Positions 1-6,945 of a stretch of 16,230 nucleotides of DNA are shown here, piece after piece. Made by a program: the position numbers and the translations under genes. Numbering within the stretch: position 1 is the stretch's first letter; the number at the start of each line of letters is the position of its first letter. The stretch lies in NCBI GenBank assembly GCA_947476855.1, contig CANJSR010000049.1, positions 1-16,230 of the forward strand. The letters run 5' to 3'. The notes under the pieces are model-generated. The model saw nothing but the letters and a program-made list of their open reading frames with translations. It made no database searches and was not told the DNA's origin. The DNA is from Acetobacteraceae bacterium (GTDB taxonomy: Bacteria; Pseudomonadota; Alphaproteobacteria; Acetobacterales; Acetobacteraceae).

Positions 1-320
1 TCCCAGCCGCAGCCCAGCCGCTCCATCGTGCCGGGGCCGAAATTTTCCAGCACGATGTCGGCGGTCGGCACCAGGCGATGCATGACCGCCTGGCCTTCCT
101 TGGACTTCAGGTCGATGGCGAGGCTGCGCTTGTTGCGGTTGAAACCAGCGAAGAACCCGGCGCCGAAGCCGCCCAGGCGGCGGGTCCGGTCGCCATCGGG
201 CGCCGGCTCCACCTTGATCACATCGGCGCCGAGTTCGGCGAACAGCAGGCCGGCGGTCGGCCCCATGACGGTGTGGGAGAATTCAAGGACCCGCAGTCCC
301 TCAAGGGGCCTCGCCGCCAT
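1..320 (-). CDS. CaiB/BaiF (type III) CoA-transferase, N-terminal part; 3' end outside window
   Basis: Reading the minus strand from the ATG at 318-320 gives about 106 residues of a CoA-transferase family III protein; the rest lies beyond the window edge. The family moves CoA between carboxylic acids through an aspartyl-CoA thioester intermediate. Visible family features are the start MAARPLEGLRVLEFSH, the segment GPTAGLLFAELGADVIKVEP, the stretch FNRNKRSLAIDLKS and the motif LENFGPGTMERLG. The catalytic Asp normally lies near residue 170 and is not in the window, so activity cannot be judged. The ATG shares one base with the TGA of the upstream lyase gene (TGATG), which indicates translational coupling. 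The pair probably activates a hydroxy acid to its CoA ester and then cleaves it. The substrate cannot be told from sequence. Confidence 0.93.
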   Translation of the reverse strand, partial: MAARPLEGLRVLEFSHTVMGPTAGLLFAELGADVIKVEPAPDGDRTRRLGGFGAGFFAGFNRNKRSLAIDLKSKEGQAVMHRLVPTADIVLENFGPGTMERLGCGW

Positions 321-1282
321 CAGTGCGCGACCTGCCGGCGGAAGGCTTGCAGGCTGCCGGCGTGGATCAGTTCGCTGGGCAATTGATGCCCGACGATGTC
401 TTCCGCCATGCGGCCCACCTCGATCAGGTTGTCGAGGTCGACGCCGGTTTCGATCCCCATTTCCTCACACAGCAGGACCAGTTCTTCCGTGCAGATGTTG
501 CCGGCGGCCTTGGGCTGGCCGGCGAAGGGGCAGCCGCCGAGGCCGCCCACGGTGCTGTCGAACTGGCTGACGCCCATCTTCAGCGCCGCATGGGCGTTGG
601 CGACGGCGAGGCCGCGGGTGTCGTGCAGATGCAGGCTGATGGTCATGCTGGGCCAGCGGTTGCGGACTTCGCCGATCACCTTTTCGATGCGGTGCGGCGC
701 GGCCCAGCCCATCGTGTCGGCGAGCGAGAACAGGGTGATCTGCGCGCCGGTTTCCTGCGCGATCGCCATGCCGTCTTCCAGCGTCTTGATCACCTGCGCG
801 GGGGCGATGTCACCCTGGTAGTTGCAACCGAAAGCAGCCATCACGCCGACGCGGTTGACCGGGATGCCGTTGGTCAGATGCGCGGCGGCCTGGCGCTTCA
901 TCGCTTCGACGTTTTCCGCGTGGGTGCGGTTGAGGTTCTTCTTGGTAAAGCCCTCGGACGCGGTCAGCGAGATGGAGCCGGACAGCGTCAGCTTGCCCTG
1001 ATACTTGCGGGCGCGGTCGAGACCGTTGCCGTTGAAATAAAGCCCCGTGTAGTGGACGCCGTCCTTGGCCTGGAACGATTCCACGACGGCTTCGGCGTCG
1101 GCCCAGCCGGGCACGAGGCGGGGGTTCACGAAGGAGCAGGCCTGGATGTGGTGCAGGCCGGTTTCCGACAGCGCCTCGATCAGCTTGACCTTGTCGGCGG
1201 TGGGGATCGGGCCTGGCTCGATCTGGAAGCCTTCGCGTGGGCCTTCCTCGTGGATTTCGACGTGCTTGGGCAGGTCGGACAT
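320..1282 (-). CDS. Hydroxymethylglutaryl-CoA lyase-like protein (DRE-TIM barrel)
   Basis: A 320-residue protein of the HMG-CoA lyase/HMGL-like family, which cleaves 3-hydroxyacyl-CoAs to acetyl-CoA plus an oxo acid. Family landmarks are GPREGFQIE (residues 14-22), the SLHLHDTRG segment with the metal-binding pair H218/H220, and the GGLGGCPFA loop with the catalytic cysteine C251. The metal-site Asp of the usual GPRDGLQ motif is Glu here (E17), and the family Glu before the TSF/CSF strand is Gln (Q47), so the exact substrate may differ from HMG-CoA. An upstream in-frame ATG (1378) exists, but I chose 1282 because GGGGGAG lies 8 bases before it and homology starts there. It is the first gene of a coupled pair with the CoA-transferase. 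Candidate roles are leucine, terpenoid or branched C5/C6 dicarboxylate breakdown. Confidence 0.88.
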   Translation of the reverse strand: MSDLPKHVEIHEEGPREGFQIEPGPIPTADKVKLIEALSETGLHHIQACSFVNPRLVPGWADAEAVVESFQAKDGVHYTGLYFNGNGLDRARKYQGKLTLSGSISLTASEGFTKKNLNRTHAENVEAMKRQAAAHLTNGIPVNRVGVMAAFGCNYQGDIAPAQVIKTLEDGMAIAQETGAQITLFSLADTMGWAAPHRIEKVIGEVRNRWPSMTISLHLHDTRGLAVANAHAALKMGVSQFDSTVGGLGGCPFAGQPKAAGNICTEELVLLCEEMGIETGVDLDNLIEVGRMAEDIVGHQLPSELIHAGSLQAFRRQVAH

Positions 1283-1290
1283 GGTGGATG

Positions 1291-1318
1291 CTCCCCCAGG
1301 GGTTGGTCTACGGGGGAG
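1291..1318 (-). promoter_or_regulatory. Possible hairpin hiding the ribosome binding site of the HMGL-like gene
   Basis: The Shine-Dalgarno GGGGGAG (minus strand, 1297-1291) has a perfect 7-base complement, CTCCCCC (1318-1312), just upstream in the same leader, with a 14-base loop. If it folds in the mRNA, the ribosome site would be paired. The loop contains a competing CCCC/GGGG pairing, so this is only a candidate; G-rich leaders in a GC-rich genome form such pairings by chance. Confidence 0.3.
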
Positions 1319-1387
1319 CGTAGCATTGGGGGCGGGCGGTGTCATGGCGTGGGGGTGGGCCATGGACGGCGGTGGCAATTCAGCCGG

Positions 1388-1786
1388 TCATGCCTCCGAA
1401 GGCCCGTCTACCAGATCGGTGATATGTGCAACGAAACGGGCGGCTTCCACGACCGCTGCTTCGGCCGCCTCTCTTGGAATGATGGCGTCCGGCCCAAGTT
1501 CGTAGTCGCAGATGGCCTTCAGGTCATAGGCGCGGGCAAGGAATGGTCGCAAGGAAACATCGAAGCCTGTTTCAAGAGCAACAAGACGAGCGAATGCGAG
1601 GTGGGCACCCTTGTGGGTTTTGGTGACGCGACCGGTTCGTTCGAAGATCAATGCCTCCGCCGCGTGATACCCCGCGAGATAGGCCGCGCGACCAGCGTCC
1701 TCGGTCAGGTCGACGGTCAGCATGGTGCGTGCATGATCCAGTATCCTGCGTGCCTTCGCGAGGTACAGTTCAGCTTCCGGCGTCAC
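1388..1786 (-). CDS. HEPN domain protein, probable type VII toxin (HepT-like)
   Basis: The product has about 132 residues if translation begins at GTG 1786-1784, which overlaps the TGA of the upstream nucleotidyltransferase in a GTGA. The open frame runs further upstream to 1933, but that part is antisense to the partner gene and lacks HEPN character. The protein is an all-helical HEPN domain: the helix RAAYLAGYHAAEALIF (33-48) is followed by R53-VTKT-H58, a fit to the Rx4-6H RNase signature, then ARAYDLKAICDYELG and a long C-terminal helix. HEPN proteins paired with MNT partners are RNA-cleaving toxins whose partner inactivates them by nucleotide transfer. The Rx4HxY tyrosine modified in the Shewanella HepT is not present in that form, so neutralisation may differ. 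It could also be a housekeeping HEPN/MNT pair without toxicity. Confidence 0.85.
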   Translation of the reverse strand: MTPEAELYLAKARRILDHARTMLTVDLTEDAGRAAYLAGYHAAEALIFERTGRVTKTHKGAHLAFARLVALETGFDVSLRPFLARAYDLKAICDYELGPDAIIPREAAEAAVVEAARFVAHITDLVDGPSEA

Positions 1787-2106
1787 AGATCCACACCATC
1801 CCGCCGGATTTCGTGCATCAATGGCGTCCGATCTCCATAGGCACCCGCTCGATACGGCAGAGCATGAATGAAGGCTCCGTCGTCGTACAGTATCTCCGTC
1901 ACGATTGGCACCAGCCGATCCGTCTCCTGCCACCGGTCATGAAAGCCCCGCAGGAAGATCGCGATGTCGTAGTCGGACTCCGCATCCGCCTCCCCGCGCG
2001 CGCGGGACCCGAACAGGACAACCCGCTCGATCCGTTCCCCGTATGCATCATCGAGCGCCGAACGGAACCGGCGCAGGATGGGATCGTGCAATGCCTGCAT
2101 GGACAT
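1783..2106 (-). CDS. MNT-type nucleotidyltransferase, probable type VII antitoxin (MntA-like)
   Basis: A 107-residue minimal nucleotidyltransferase of the DNA polymerase beta-like superfamily. It carries an exact GSx10DxD active-site motif: G33-S34, ten residues, then D45-Y46-D47, within the segment [20 protein letters not shown]. The size matches MntA-type antitoxins, which transfer AMP from ATP to a HEPN partner and silence it. The HEPN gene follows directly with a 4-base overlap (GTGA), the expected antitoxin-first order. Start ATG 2106 is preceded by AAGAAGG about 7 bases upstream; a second ATG two codons later is possible. The intergenic DNA 2107-2249 is shared with the divergent molybdenum enzyme operon, and I recognise no clear promoter boxes there. 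Confidence 0.88.
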   Translation of the reverse strand: MSMQALHDPILRRFRSALDDAYGERIERVVLFGSRARGEADAESDYDIAIFLRGFHDRWQETDRLVPIVTEILYDDGAFIHALPYRAGAYGDRTPLMHEIRRDGVDL

Positions 2107-2249
2107 GGTCCGCCCTTCTTACCACATCCGCCGCGGTCGCCGCACCGGTTTCGCCCCCGCAGCCGGGAATTCCTTCAACCCCCATGCGTCCCATGATAGA
2201 AGTCAAACCAACCGATCCAAGCACCAAGCCAGGGGAGAGTTTCCGCGCC

Positions 2250-2723
2250 ATGATCCAGTTGGATATCAACGGCAAGACGCACCAGGTCGACGCCACCCCC
2301 GACACCCCGCTGCTCTGGGTCATCCGGGAATGGCTCAACATGACCGGCACCAAATACGGCTGCGGCGTCGCCCAATGCGGCGCCTGCACCGTCCTGATCG
2401 ACGGCGTCGCCGTCCGGTCCTGCGCCATGCCCGCCAGCGGCGTCGGCGCCGGCAAGATCACGACGATCGAGGGTCTGTCGCCCGACGGCCTTTCCCACCC
2501 CGTCCAGGTCGCCTGGCTGCAGCATGAAGTCCCGCAATGCGGCTACTGCCAGTCCGGCCAGATCCTCGCCGCCGTCTCCCTGCTCAAGGACAAGCCCAAG
2601 CCCACGGATGCCGACATCGCCGAGGCGATGACCAACATCTGCCGCTGCGGCACCTACCAGCGCGTCAAGGCCGCGATCCACACCGCCGCCGCCCTGACCC
2701 AGCCCACCAACGGCAAGGCATAG
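2250..2723 (+). CDS. (2Fe-2S)-binding subunit of a molybdenum hydroxylase (isoquinoline 1-oxidoreductase alpha-like)
   Basis: A 157-residue iron-sulfur subunit with the two clusters of the xanthine oxidase family. The plant-ferredoxin-type cluster uses C38, C43, C46 and C58 ([12 protein letters not shown]...SC). The second, four-helix-bundle cluster uses C97, C100, C131 and C133 (CGYCQSGQ...CRCGTY). It passes electrons from the molybdenum subunit encoded 12 bases downstream. It has no signal peptide, so it probably travels folded with the Tat-exported large subunit, as in related periplasmic enzymes. Start ATG 2250 fits homology and follows AGGGGAGAG at 2231-2239; in-frame ATGs upstream (for example in the context ATGATAGAAGTC) would add a non-conserved tail. 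It is the first gene of the operon. No FAD subunit is present, as in IorAB-type enzymes. Confidence 0.93.
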   Translation: MIQLDINGKTHQVDATPDTPLLWVIREWLNMTGTKYGCGVAQCGACTVLIDGVAVRSCAMPASGVGAGKITTIEGLSPDGLSHPVQVAWLQHEVPQCGYCQSGQILAAVSLLKDKPKPTDADIAEAMTNICRCGTYQRVKAAIHTAAALTQPTNGKA

Positions 2724-2735
2724 GGAGCAAGCGCC

Positions 2736-4904
2736 ATGAACCAGATCACATCCCAACACGCATCCCTGGGGCGCCGTTCCTTCCTGACCGCCAGCGCGGC
2801 CATCGGCGGCGGCCTCGCCCTCGGCATCTCGATCCCACCAGCGGCGGCCCAGGCAGCCGCCGTCGAAGTCGGCATCTGGGTAACGATCGCCCCCGACGAC
2901 ATCGCCACCGTCCGCATCGCCCGCTCGGAAATGGGGCAGGGGACGCTGACCGGCCTCGCCCAGCTTGTCGCCGATGAGCTTGATGCCGACTGGCGCTTCG
3001 TCCGCGCCGAATACGTCGCCCCCGAGGTCAACCACGCCAACAAGCGCGCCTGGGGCGACATGTCGACGGGCGGCAGCCGCGGCATCCGTGCTTCGGTCGA
3101 ATATGTCCGCAAGGGTGGCGCCGCCGCCCGCGCCATGCTGATCGAGGCCGCGGCCCAGCGCTGGGGCGTGCCCCCCGGCGAATGCACCGCCGCCATCAGC
3201 GTCATCACCCACACGCCGACCGGCAAGACCCTGCGCTACGGCGAAGTCGCGGCCGAGGCGGCAAAGCTGCCCGTGCCTGCCAACGTCACGGTCAAGACAC
3301 CAGCGCAATGGAAGCTGATCGGACGCGGCGTCAAGCGGCTCGATACAAAGGAGAAACTGTCCGGCAAGCTGACCTACGCGATCGACGTGGTCCTGCCCGA
3401 CATGTTGAACGCCTCCATCGCGCAATGCCCGGTCTTCGGCGGCAAGCTGAAATCCTTTGACGCCGACAAGATCAAGGGAATGCCGGGCGTGCGCCACGTG
3501 GTCCCGGTGGGGGACGCCGCCGTCGCGGTCGTCGCCGACAAATGGTACCAGGCCAATACCGCCTTGAAAGTCCTGCCGATCGTCTGGGACGAAGGCGCCA
3601 ACGCCGCCGTCGACAGCAAGCAGATCGACCTTTTCCTCCGCGCCGGCCTCGACGCCAAGGACGCCGCCCTCGGCCAGAAGAAGGGCGATGTCGAAGCAGG
3701 CCTGAAGGGCGCGGCCAAGGTGGTTGAGGCCGTCTATGCCTCCCCATTTCAGAACCACGCCACGCTGGAACCCATGAACTGCACGGCGAAATTCGCCGAC
3801 AACAAGGTGGAAATCTGGGTCGCCAGCCAGAACGGCGACGCCAGCCTCGCCGCCGCGGCCGAGGCCGGGGGCGTGCCGCTCTCCAACGTCAAGGTGAACA
3901 AGCTGCATCTCGGCGGCGGTTTCGGCCGGCGCGGCATGCAGGACTACACCACCCAGGCGGTGCTGATCGCCAAGCAGATCCCCGGCCGCCCGATCAAGCT
4001 GATCTGGTCGCGGGAGGAGGACATGCAGCAGGGTCGCTATCGTCCGATCACCCAGGCCAAGCTGAAGGCCGGGCTCGACAAGGACGGCAACCTGACCAGC
4101 CTGCACGCTCGCATCTCCGGTCAGTCGATCCTGGCGCAGGTTGCCCCCGCTCGCATGACGAACGGCATCGACACGCTCGCCTTCCAGGGCTGGCTCGCCG
4201 ATGAGTTCGGCTACATGGGCATCCCCAACCTGCTGATCGACATGGCGATCCGCAACACCCATGTCCCGGTCGGCTTCTGGCGCGGCGTCAACCACAACCA
4301 GAACGCCGTCTACATGGAGTGCTTCATTGACGAAATCGCGGCCGCCGCCGGCAAGGACCCGCTGGATTTCCGCCGTACGCTGCTCGCCAAAAGCCCCCGC
4401 CATCTGGCCGTGCTGAACGCCGCCGCCGAACGCGCCGACTGGGGCAGCCCGCTGCCAGCCGGCGTCTTCCGGGGCATCAGCCAGAACTGCGGCTTCGGCG
4501 CCTATACCGCGGCGGTGGCCGAGGTCTCGGTGTCGAAGAAGGGCGAACTCACCGTCCACCGCATCGTCGCGTCGACCGACTGCGGCTATGCGGTCAACCC
4601 CGACCAGATCGCGGCCCAGGTGGAGGGCAGCTTCGTCTACGGCCTGTCCGCGCTGTTCAGCAGCGAGATCACGATCGACAAGGGCCGCGTCGTGCAGAGC
4701 AACTTCGACAACTATGAGGTGATGCGCCTGGCCCAGATGCCGAAGGTGGAGACGGTGCTGGTCCCCTCGGGTGGCTTCTGGGGCGGGGTCGGTGAACCCA
4801 CCATCGCGGTGGCTGCGCCGGCGGTGCTGAACGCGATCTTCGCCGCCACGGGCAAGCGCGTCCGCTCCCTGCCGCTGACGCATCACGACCTCAGCCACAC
4901 CTGA
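2736..4904 (+). CDS. Tat-exported molybdopterin-binding subunit, xanthine dehydrogenase family (isoquinoline 1-oxidoreductase beta-like)
   Basis: A 722-residue catalytic subunit of the aldehyde oxidase/xanthine dehydrogenase superfamily, close in layout and length to IorB and to membrane-linked aldehyde dehydrogenases. A twin-arginine signal (GRRSFLTAS, R13-R14) with a hydrophobic stretch ends near residue 40 (AAAQA), so the enzyme works in the periplasm. Cofactor motifs are GGGFGRR (393-399), WRGVNHNQNAVYMECF, and GVGEPT with the presumed catalytic base E687, which marks it as probably active. The substrate is unknown: N-heterocycles and aldehydes are oxidised by family members. It sits between its Fe-S subunit and a cytochrome c gene (2 bases apart), which suggests electrons go to the respiratory chain rather than NAD. 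The following SoxY/SoxZ genes suggest a carrier-bound substrate, which is my inference. Confidence 0.93.
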   Translation: MNQITSQHASLGRRSFLTASAAIGGGLALGISIPPAAAQAAAVEVGIWVTIAPDDIATVRIARSEMGQGTLTGLAQLVADELDADWRFVRAEYVAPEVNHANKRAWGDMSTGGSRGIRASVEYVRKGGAAARAMLIEAAAQRWGVPPGECTAAISVITHTPTGKTLRYGEVAAEAAKLPVPANVTVKTPAQWKLIGRGVKRLDTKEKLSGKLTYAIDVVLPDMLNASIAQCPVFGGKLKSFDADKIKGMPGVRHVVPVGDAAVAVVADKWYQANTALKVLPIVWDEGANAAVDSKQIDLFLRAGLDAKDAALGQKKGDVEAGLKGAAKVVEAVYASPFQNHATLEPMNCTAKFADNKVEIWVASQNGDASLAAAAEAGGVPLSNVKVNKLHLGGGFGRRGMQDYTTQAVLIAKQIPGRPIKLIWSREEDMQQGRYRPITQAKLKAGLDKDGNLTSLHARISGQSILAQVAPARMTNGIDTLAFQGWLADEFGYMGIPNLLIDMAIRNTHVPVGFWRGVNHNQNAVYMECFIDEIAAAAGKDPLDFRRTLLAKSPRHLAVLNAAAERADWGSPLPAGVFRGISQNCGFGAYTAAVAEVSVSKKGELTVHRIVASTDCGYAVNPDQIAAQVEGSFVYGLSALFSSEITIDKGRVVQSNFDNYEVMRLAQMPKVETVLVPSGGFWGGVGEPTIAVAAPAVLNAIFAATGKRVRSLPLTHHDLSHT

Positions 4905-4906
4905 GC

Positions 4907-5323
4907 ATGGGATGGGGGAGGGTGGTGGCGCTGCTGCTGGCCCCAATCGCGATCGGGGTGGCGTCAGGCGCCGAACACGCCCCGCTGACGGCCACGCCCG
5001 GTGATCCAGAGGCCGGGCGACGGATCGTGGCCGACCGCGCTTTGTCCGCCTGCCTGCTGTGCCACGCCGGCCCGTTCCCCGCGCCGCATCTGCAGGGCGG
5101 GATCGGGCCGCCGCTGGAGAGTGTGGGCGATCGCCTCACGCCCGGGGAAATCCGGTTGCGTCTGGTCGATCCCCGCCGGGTCAACCCCGACACCGTGATG
5201 CCCGCCTATTTCGTGACGGAGGGCCTGCACCGCGTCGGCCCCGCCTGGGTGGGAAAGCCGATCCTGACAGGCCAGCAGATCGAGGATGTTGTCGCCTTTC
5301 TCACCACGCTGAGGACACCATGA
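4907..5323 (+). CDS. soxX: SoxX-like periplasmic mono-haem cytochrome c
   Basis: A 138-residue cytochrome c with an N-terminal signal peptide (MGWGRVVALLLAPIAIG, likely cut after ASG near residue 21). It has one haem-binding motif, C49-L-L-C52-H53, and a probable axial ligand M98 in the VMPAYF segment. The order CxxCH, then GGIGPPL, then the MPAYF loop and the C-terminal helix (ILTGQQIEDVVAFLTTLR) fits the SoxX family. In Sox systems SoxX pairs with SoxA to load thiosulfate on SoxY, but no soxA is nearby, so here it may simply accept electrons from the molybdenum enzyme. It begins 2 bases after the large-subunit stop and overlaps the next gene by 4 bases (ATGA). The local ribosome site is weak, so coupling is likely. 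It could be named a generic class I cytochrome c instead. Confidence 0.87.
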   Translation: MGWGRVVALLLAPIAIGVASGAEHAPLTATPGDPEAGRRIVADRALSACLLCHAGPFPAPHLQGGIGPPLESVGDRLTPGEIRLRLVDPRRVNPDTVMPAYFVTEGLHRVGPAWVGKPILTGQQIEDVVAFLTTLRTP

Positions 5324-5751
5324 CCACGCTCCCCCGCCGCCTGGTGCTGACCGCCGCCGCCGCGACCGTGCTGCTGCCGGCCGCCACCCAGGCCAACCCC
5401 GACCGCGTGACTGCCTTGATCCGGGACTTCGTAGGCGGTGCCCCACTGGCGGAGGGGCGGATCAAGCTCGACCTGCCGGTGCTGGTCGAGAACGGCAACG
5501 CCGTCTCCATGGCCATCAGCGTCGATGCCCCCGCCGGCGCGGTGCGGGACATCGCGGTCTTCGCCGACGGCAACCCGCTGCCCGAGGTGCTGCGCCTGCG
5601 CCTTGGCCCCGCCTCCGGCCCGCCGCAGGTGGAGACCCGCATCAGGCTGGCGACCTCCCAGACCGTGACCGCGATCGCCCGCATGGCCGACGGCACCTGC
5701 TGGCGCGACCAGGTGGAGTTGCTGGTCACCCTCGCCGCCTGCATCGAATAG
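5320..5751 (+). CDS. SoxY-related carrier protein with AACIE C-terminal arm
   Basis: A 143-residue SoxY paralogue. SoxY is the periplasmic protein that carries sulfur intermediates on a cysteine at the end of a flexible C-terminal arm, normally GGCGG. Here the protein ends in LVTLAACIE, so the cysteine (C141) keeps its third-from-last place while the flanking glycines are replaced. I recall an NCBI family named for exactly this AACIE arm, so this appears to be a recognised paralogue class of unknown function. The N terminus has a twin-arginine-like signal (LPRRLVLTAAAATVLL), as in true SoxY. A second cysteine lies in the GTCWRD segment. Start ATG 5320 overlaps the upstream stop in ATGA. SoxZ follows after 10 bases. 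The carried group may not be sulfane sulfur. Confidence 0.92.
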   Translation: MTTLPRRLVLTAAAATVLLPAATQANPDRVTALIRDFVGGAPLAEGRIKLDLPVLVENGNAVSMAISVDAPAGAVRDIAVFADGNPLPEVLRLRLGPASGPPQVETRIRLATSQTVTAIARMADGTCWRDQVELLVTLAACIE

Positions 5752-5761
5752 GGAGGCACGC

Positions 5762-6091
5762 ATGGTCCGCGTCCTGATCACCGCGCCCAGGCAGGTGAAG
5801 CCAGACGAGCCCTTCACGGTGAAACTGCTGATCGGGCATCCGATGGAAAGCGGCCAGCGGCGGGACACGCTGGGGCAGGCGATCCCGCGGGAGATCATCC
5901 ACGACCTGGTCTGCACCCTGGCGGGGGAGGAGGTGCTGCGTGCCACCCTCTACCCCGCGATCGCCGCCAACCCCTTCCTCTCCTTCACCGCGGTGGCTCG
6001 GCGGAGCGGCGACCTGGTCATCCGCTTCACCGACGACCGCGGCGTGACGCAGACCGAGGCGGTGCCGATCCTGGTGGAGCCCCGAGCCTAG
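5762..6091 (+). CDS. soxZ: SoxZ, carrier complex partner of the SoxY-like protein
   Basis: A 109-residue SoxZ family protein, the immunoglobulin-like partner that forms the SoxYZ heterodimer. Recognisable features are the start VRVLITAPRQVKPDEPFTVKLLIGHPMESG, the central IPREIIHDLVCTLAGEEVL and the C-terminal strand with TEAVPILVE. The length matches the family. There is no signal peptide; SoxZ is normally co-exported folded with Tat-borne SoxY. The ribosome site GGGAGG lies just before the ATG. It is the last gene of the five-gene operon: only 8 bases separate its stop from the convergent hydrolase stop, and I see no terminator in that gap, so transcripts from both strands may overlap. Confidence 0.94.
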   Translation: MVRVLITAPRQVKPDEPFTVKLLIGHPMESGQRRDTLGQAIPREIIHDLVCTLAGEEVLRATLYPAIAANPFLSFTAVARRSGDLVIRFTDDRGVTQTEAVPILVEPRA

Positions 6092-6099
6092 GCCGAATA

Positions 6100-6855
6100 T
6101 CAGCTCAGGCCGCCGAGGAAATCCCCCATCGCCTGATTGAACAACGCCGGCTGGTGCAGGTTCGACGCATGCCCCGCATCCGGAATGATCACCTTCCGCG
6201 CGCCGGGGATTTTCGCCGCCATATAGTCCGTCGCCGCCAGGAACGGCGTGTCGTTCGCCCCCGCCAGCACCAGTGTCGGCACGGCGATGCCGGGCAGGGA
6301 GTTGATGACGCCCGCGTTCTCCTGCGCCAGCATCCCCCGCGCCGCGCGCGCCAGGCCGAGGGCGGAGCGATGCTGGCTCATGCGGACCTCGTCGCTGCCG
6401 CCGAGGGCGGCGAAACCGCGGGCCTCCAGGTCATCGCCGCGGGTGCGGGCGCGGATGTTCCAGGTCTCTCGCGCGTCGTCCTTCTTGAAGCCGGGGCCAG
6501 TATCGAACAGCATCAGGGCGCGACACATGGCTGGGTGGCGCAGGTGAAAGGCCGCGGTCATGTAGCCGCCCAAAGACAGCCCGCCGATCACGGCGCGGGT
6601 TTCGCCACAGGCTTCCAGGATCGCCTTCATGTCGGCGACCGTTTCGGCCTCGGAGAAGGCGGATTGCTCGGGTGTGTCGGACTGGCCATGCCCGCGCATG
6701 TCCCAGACGATGACCTTGTAGCGGTCCTTGAAGGCGGCGATCTGGCCGTCCCACATGCGGCAGGTGGCGCTGTAGCCATGGCTCAGCAGGACGGCTGGGC
6801 CGGTGCCGTGGGCTTCGAAATGAATGTTGGTGCCATCGCGGTTCAGGGTAGCCAT
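6100..6855 (-). CDS. Alpha/beta-fold hydrolase
   Basis: A 251-residue alpha/beta hydrolase resembling the 3-oxoadipate enol-lactonase/MenH-like branch. The catalytic triad is visible: nucleophile S94 in the elbow GGLSLGG, D202 in LAGANDTPF and H229 in PDAGHASN. The oxyanion HG motif (SHGYSA, 25-30) and DMRGHGQSD are also in place. No signal peptide or membrane segment, so cytoplasmic. Start ATG 6855 is preceded by GAGGAGGG 5 bases upstream; an in-frame ATG 15 bases earlier (6870) would place the ribosome site inside the gene. It is divergent from a crotonase-family gene across a 90-base gap, which may mean shared control and pathway, possibly CoA thioester or lactone/ester turnover. The substrate cannot be assigned from sequence. 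Confidence 0.9.
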   Translation of the reverse strand: MATLNRDGTNIHFEAHGTGPAVLLSHGYSATCRMWDGQIAAFKDRYKVIVWDMRGHGQSDTPEQSAFSEAETVADMKAILEACGETRAVIGGLSLGGYMTAAFHLRHPAMCRALMLFDTGPGFKKDDARETWNIRARTRGDDLEARGFAALGGSDEVRMSQHRSALGLARAARGMLAQENAGVINSLPGIAVPTLVLAGANDTPFLAATDYMAAKIPGARKVIIPDAGHASNLHQPALFNQAMGDFLGGLS

Positions 6856-6885
6856 TTGTTCCCTCCTCATTGTCGTTCTGGTGGC

Positions 6886-6931
6886 TTGACCATAAGGTGG
6901 CACGCAGCCATCAGGCTTGAAAGCCATCAGG
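6886..6931. promoter_or_regulatory. Divergent intergenic region with repeat elements, possible operator
   Basis: Between the divergent hydrolase and crotonase genes there is a direct repeat GCCATCAGG (6907-6915 and 6923-6931, 16 bases apart). It flanks a small inverted repeat GGCTT-GA-AAGCC (6914-6925). A TTGACC hexamer at 6886-6891 could be a -35 box for the crotonase gene, but I see no convincing -10. The arrangement could be a regulator site; it is unproven. Confidence 0.3.
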
Positions 6932-6945
6932 GCAGGGAACCAAAG

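Noticed and set aside
1787..1933. Upstream extension of the HEPN frame to an ATG at 1933, giving 181 residues.
   Set aside because: The extra 49 residues are Ser/Arg-rich, unlike HEPN proteins, and overlap the partner gene. The GTG in the GTGA overlap gives a family-sized protein.
2175..4946. 923-codon open frame on the minus strand opposite the molybdenum hydroxylase genes.
   Set aside because: Its composition is Gly/Asp/His/Ala shadow sequence without domains, and it mirrors the codon bias of the well-supported plus-strand genes.
6895..6915. TGGCACG followed by CATCA, reminiscent of a sigma-54 -24/-12 promoter before the crotonase gene.
   Set aside because: The -24 half is good but the -12 element should be TTGCA-like and is not. 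No activator gene is nearby.
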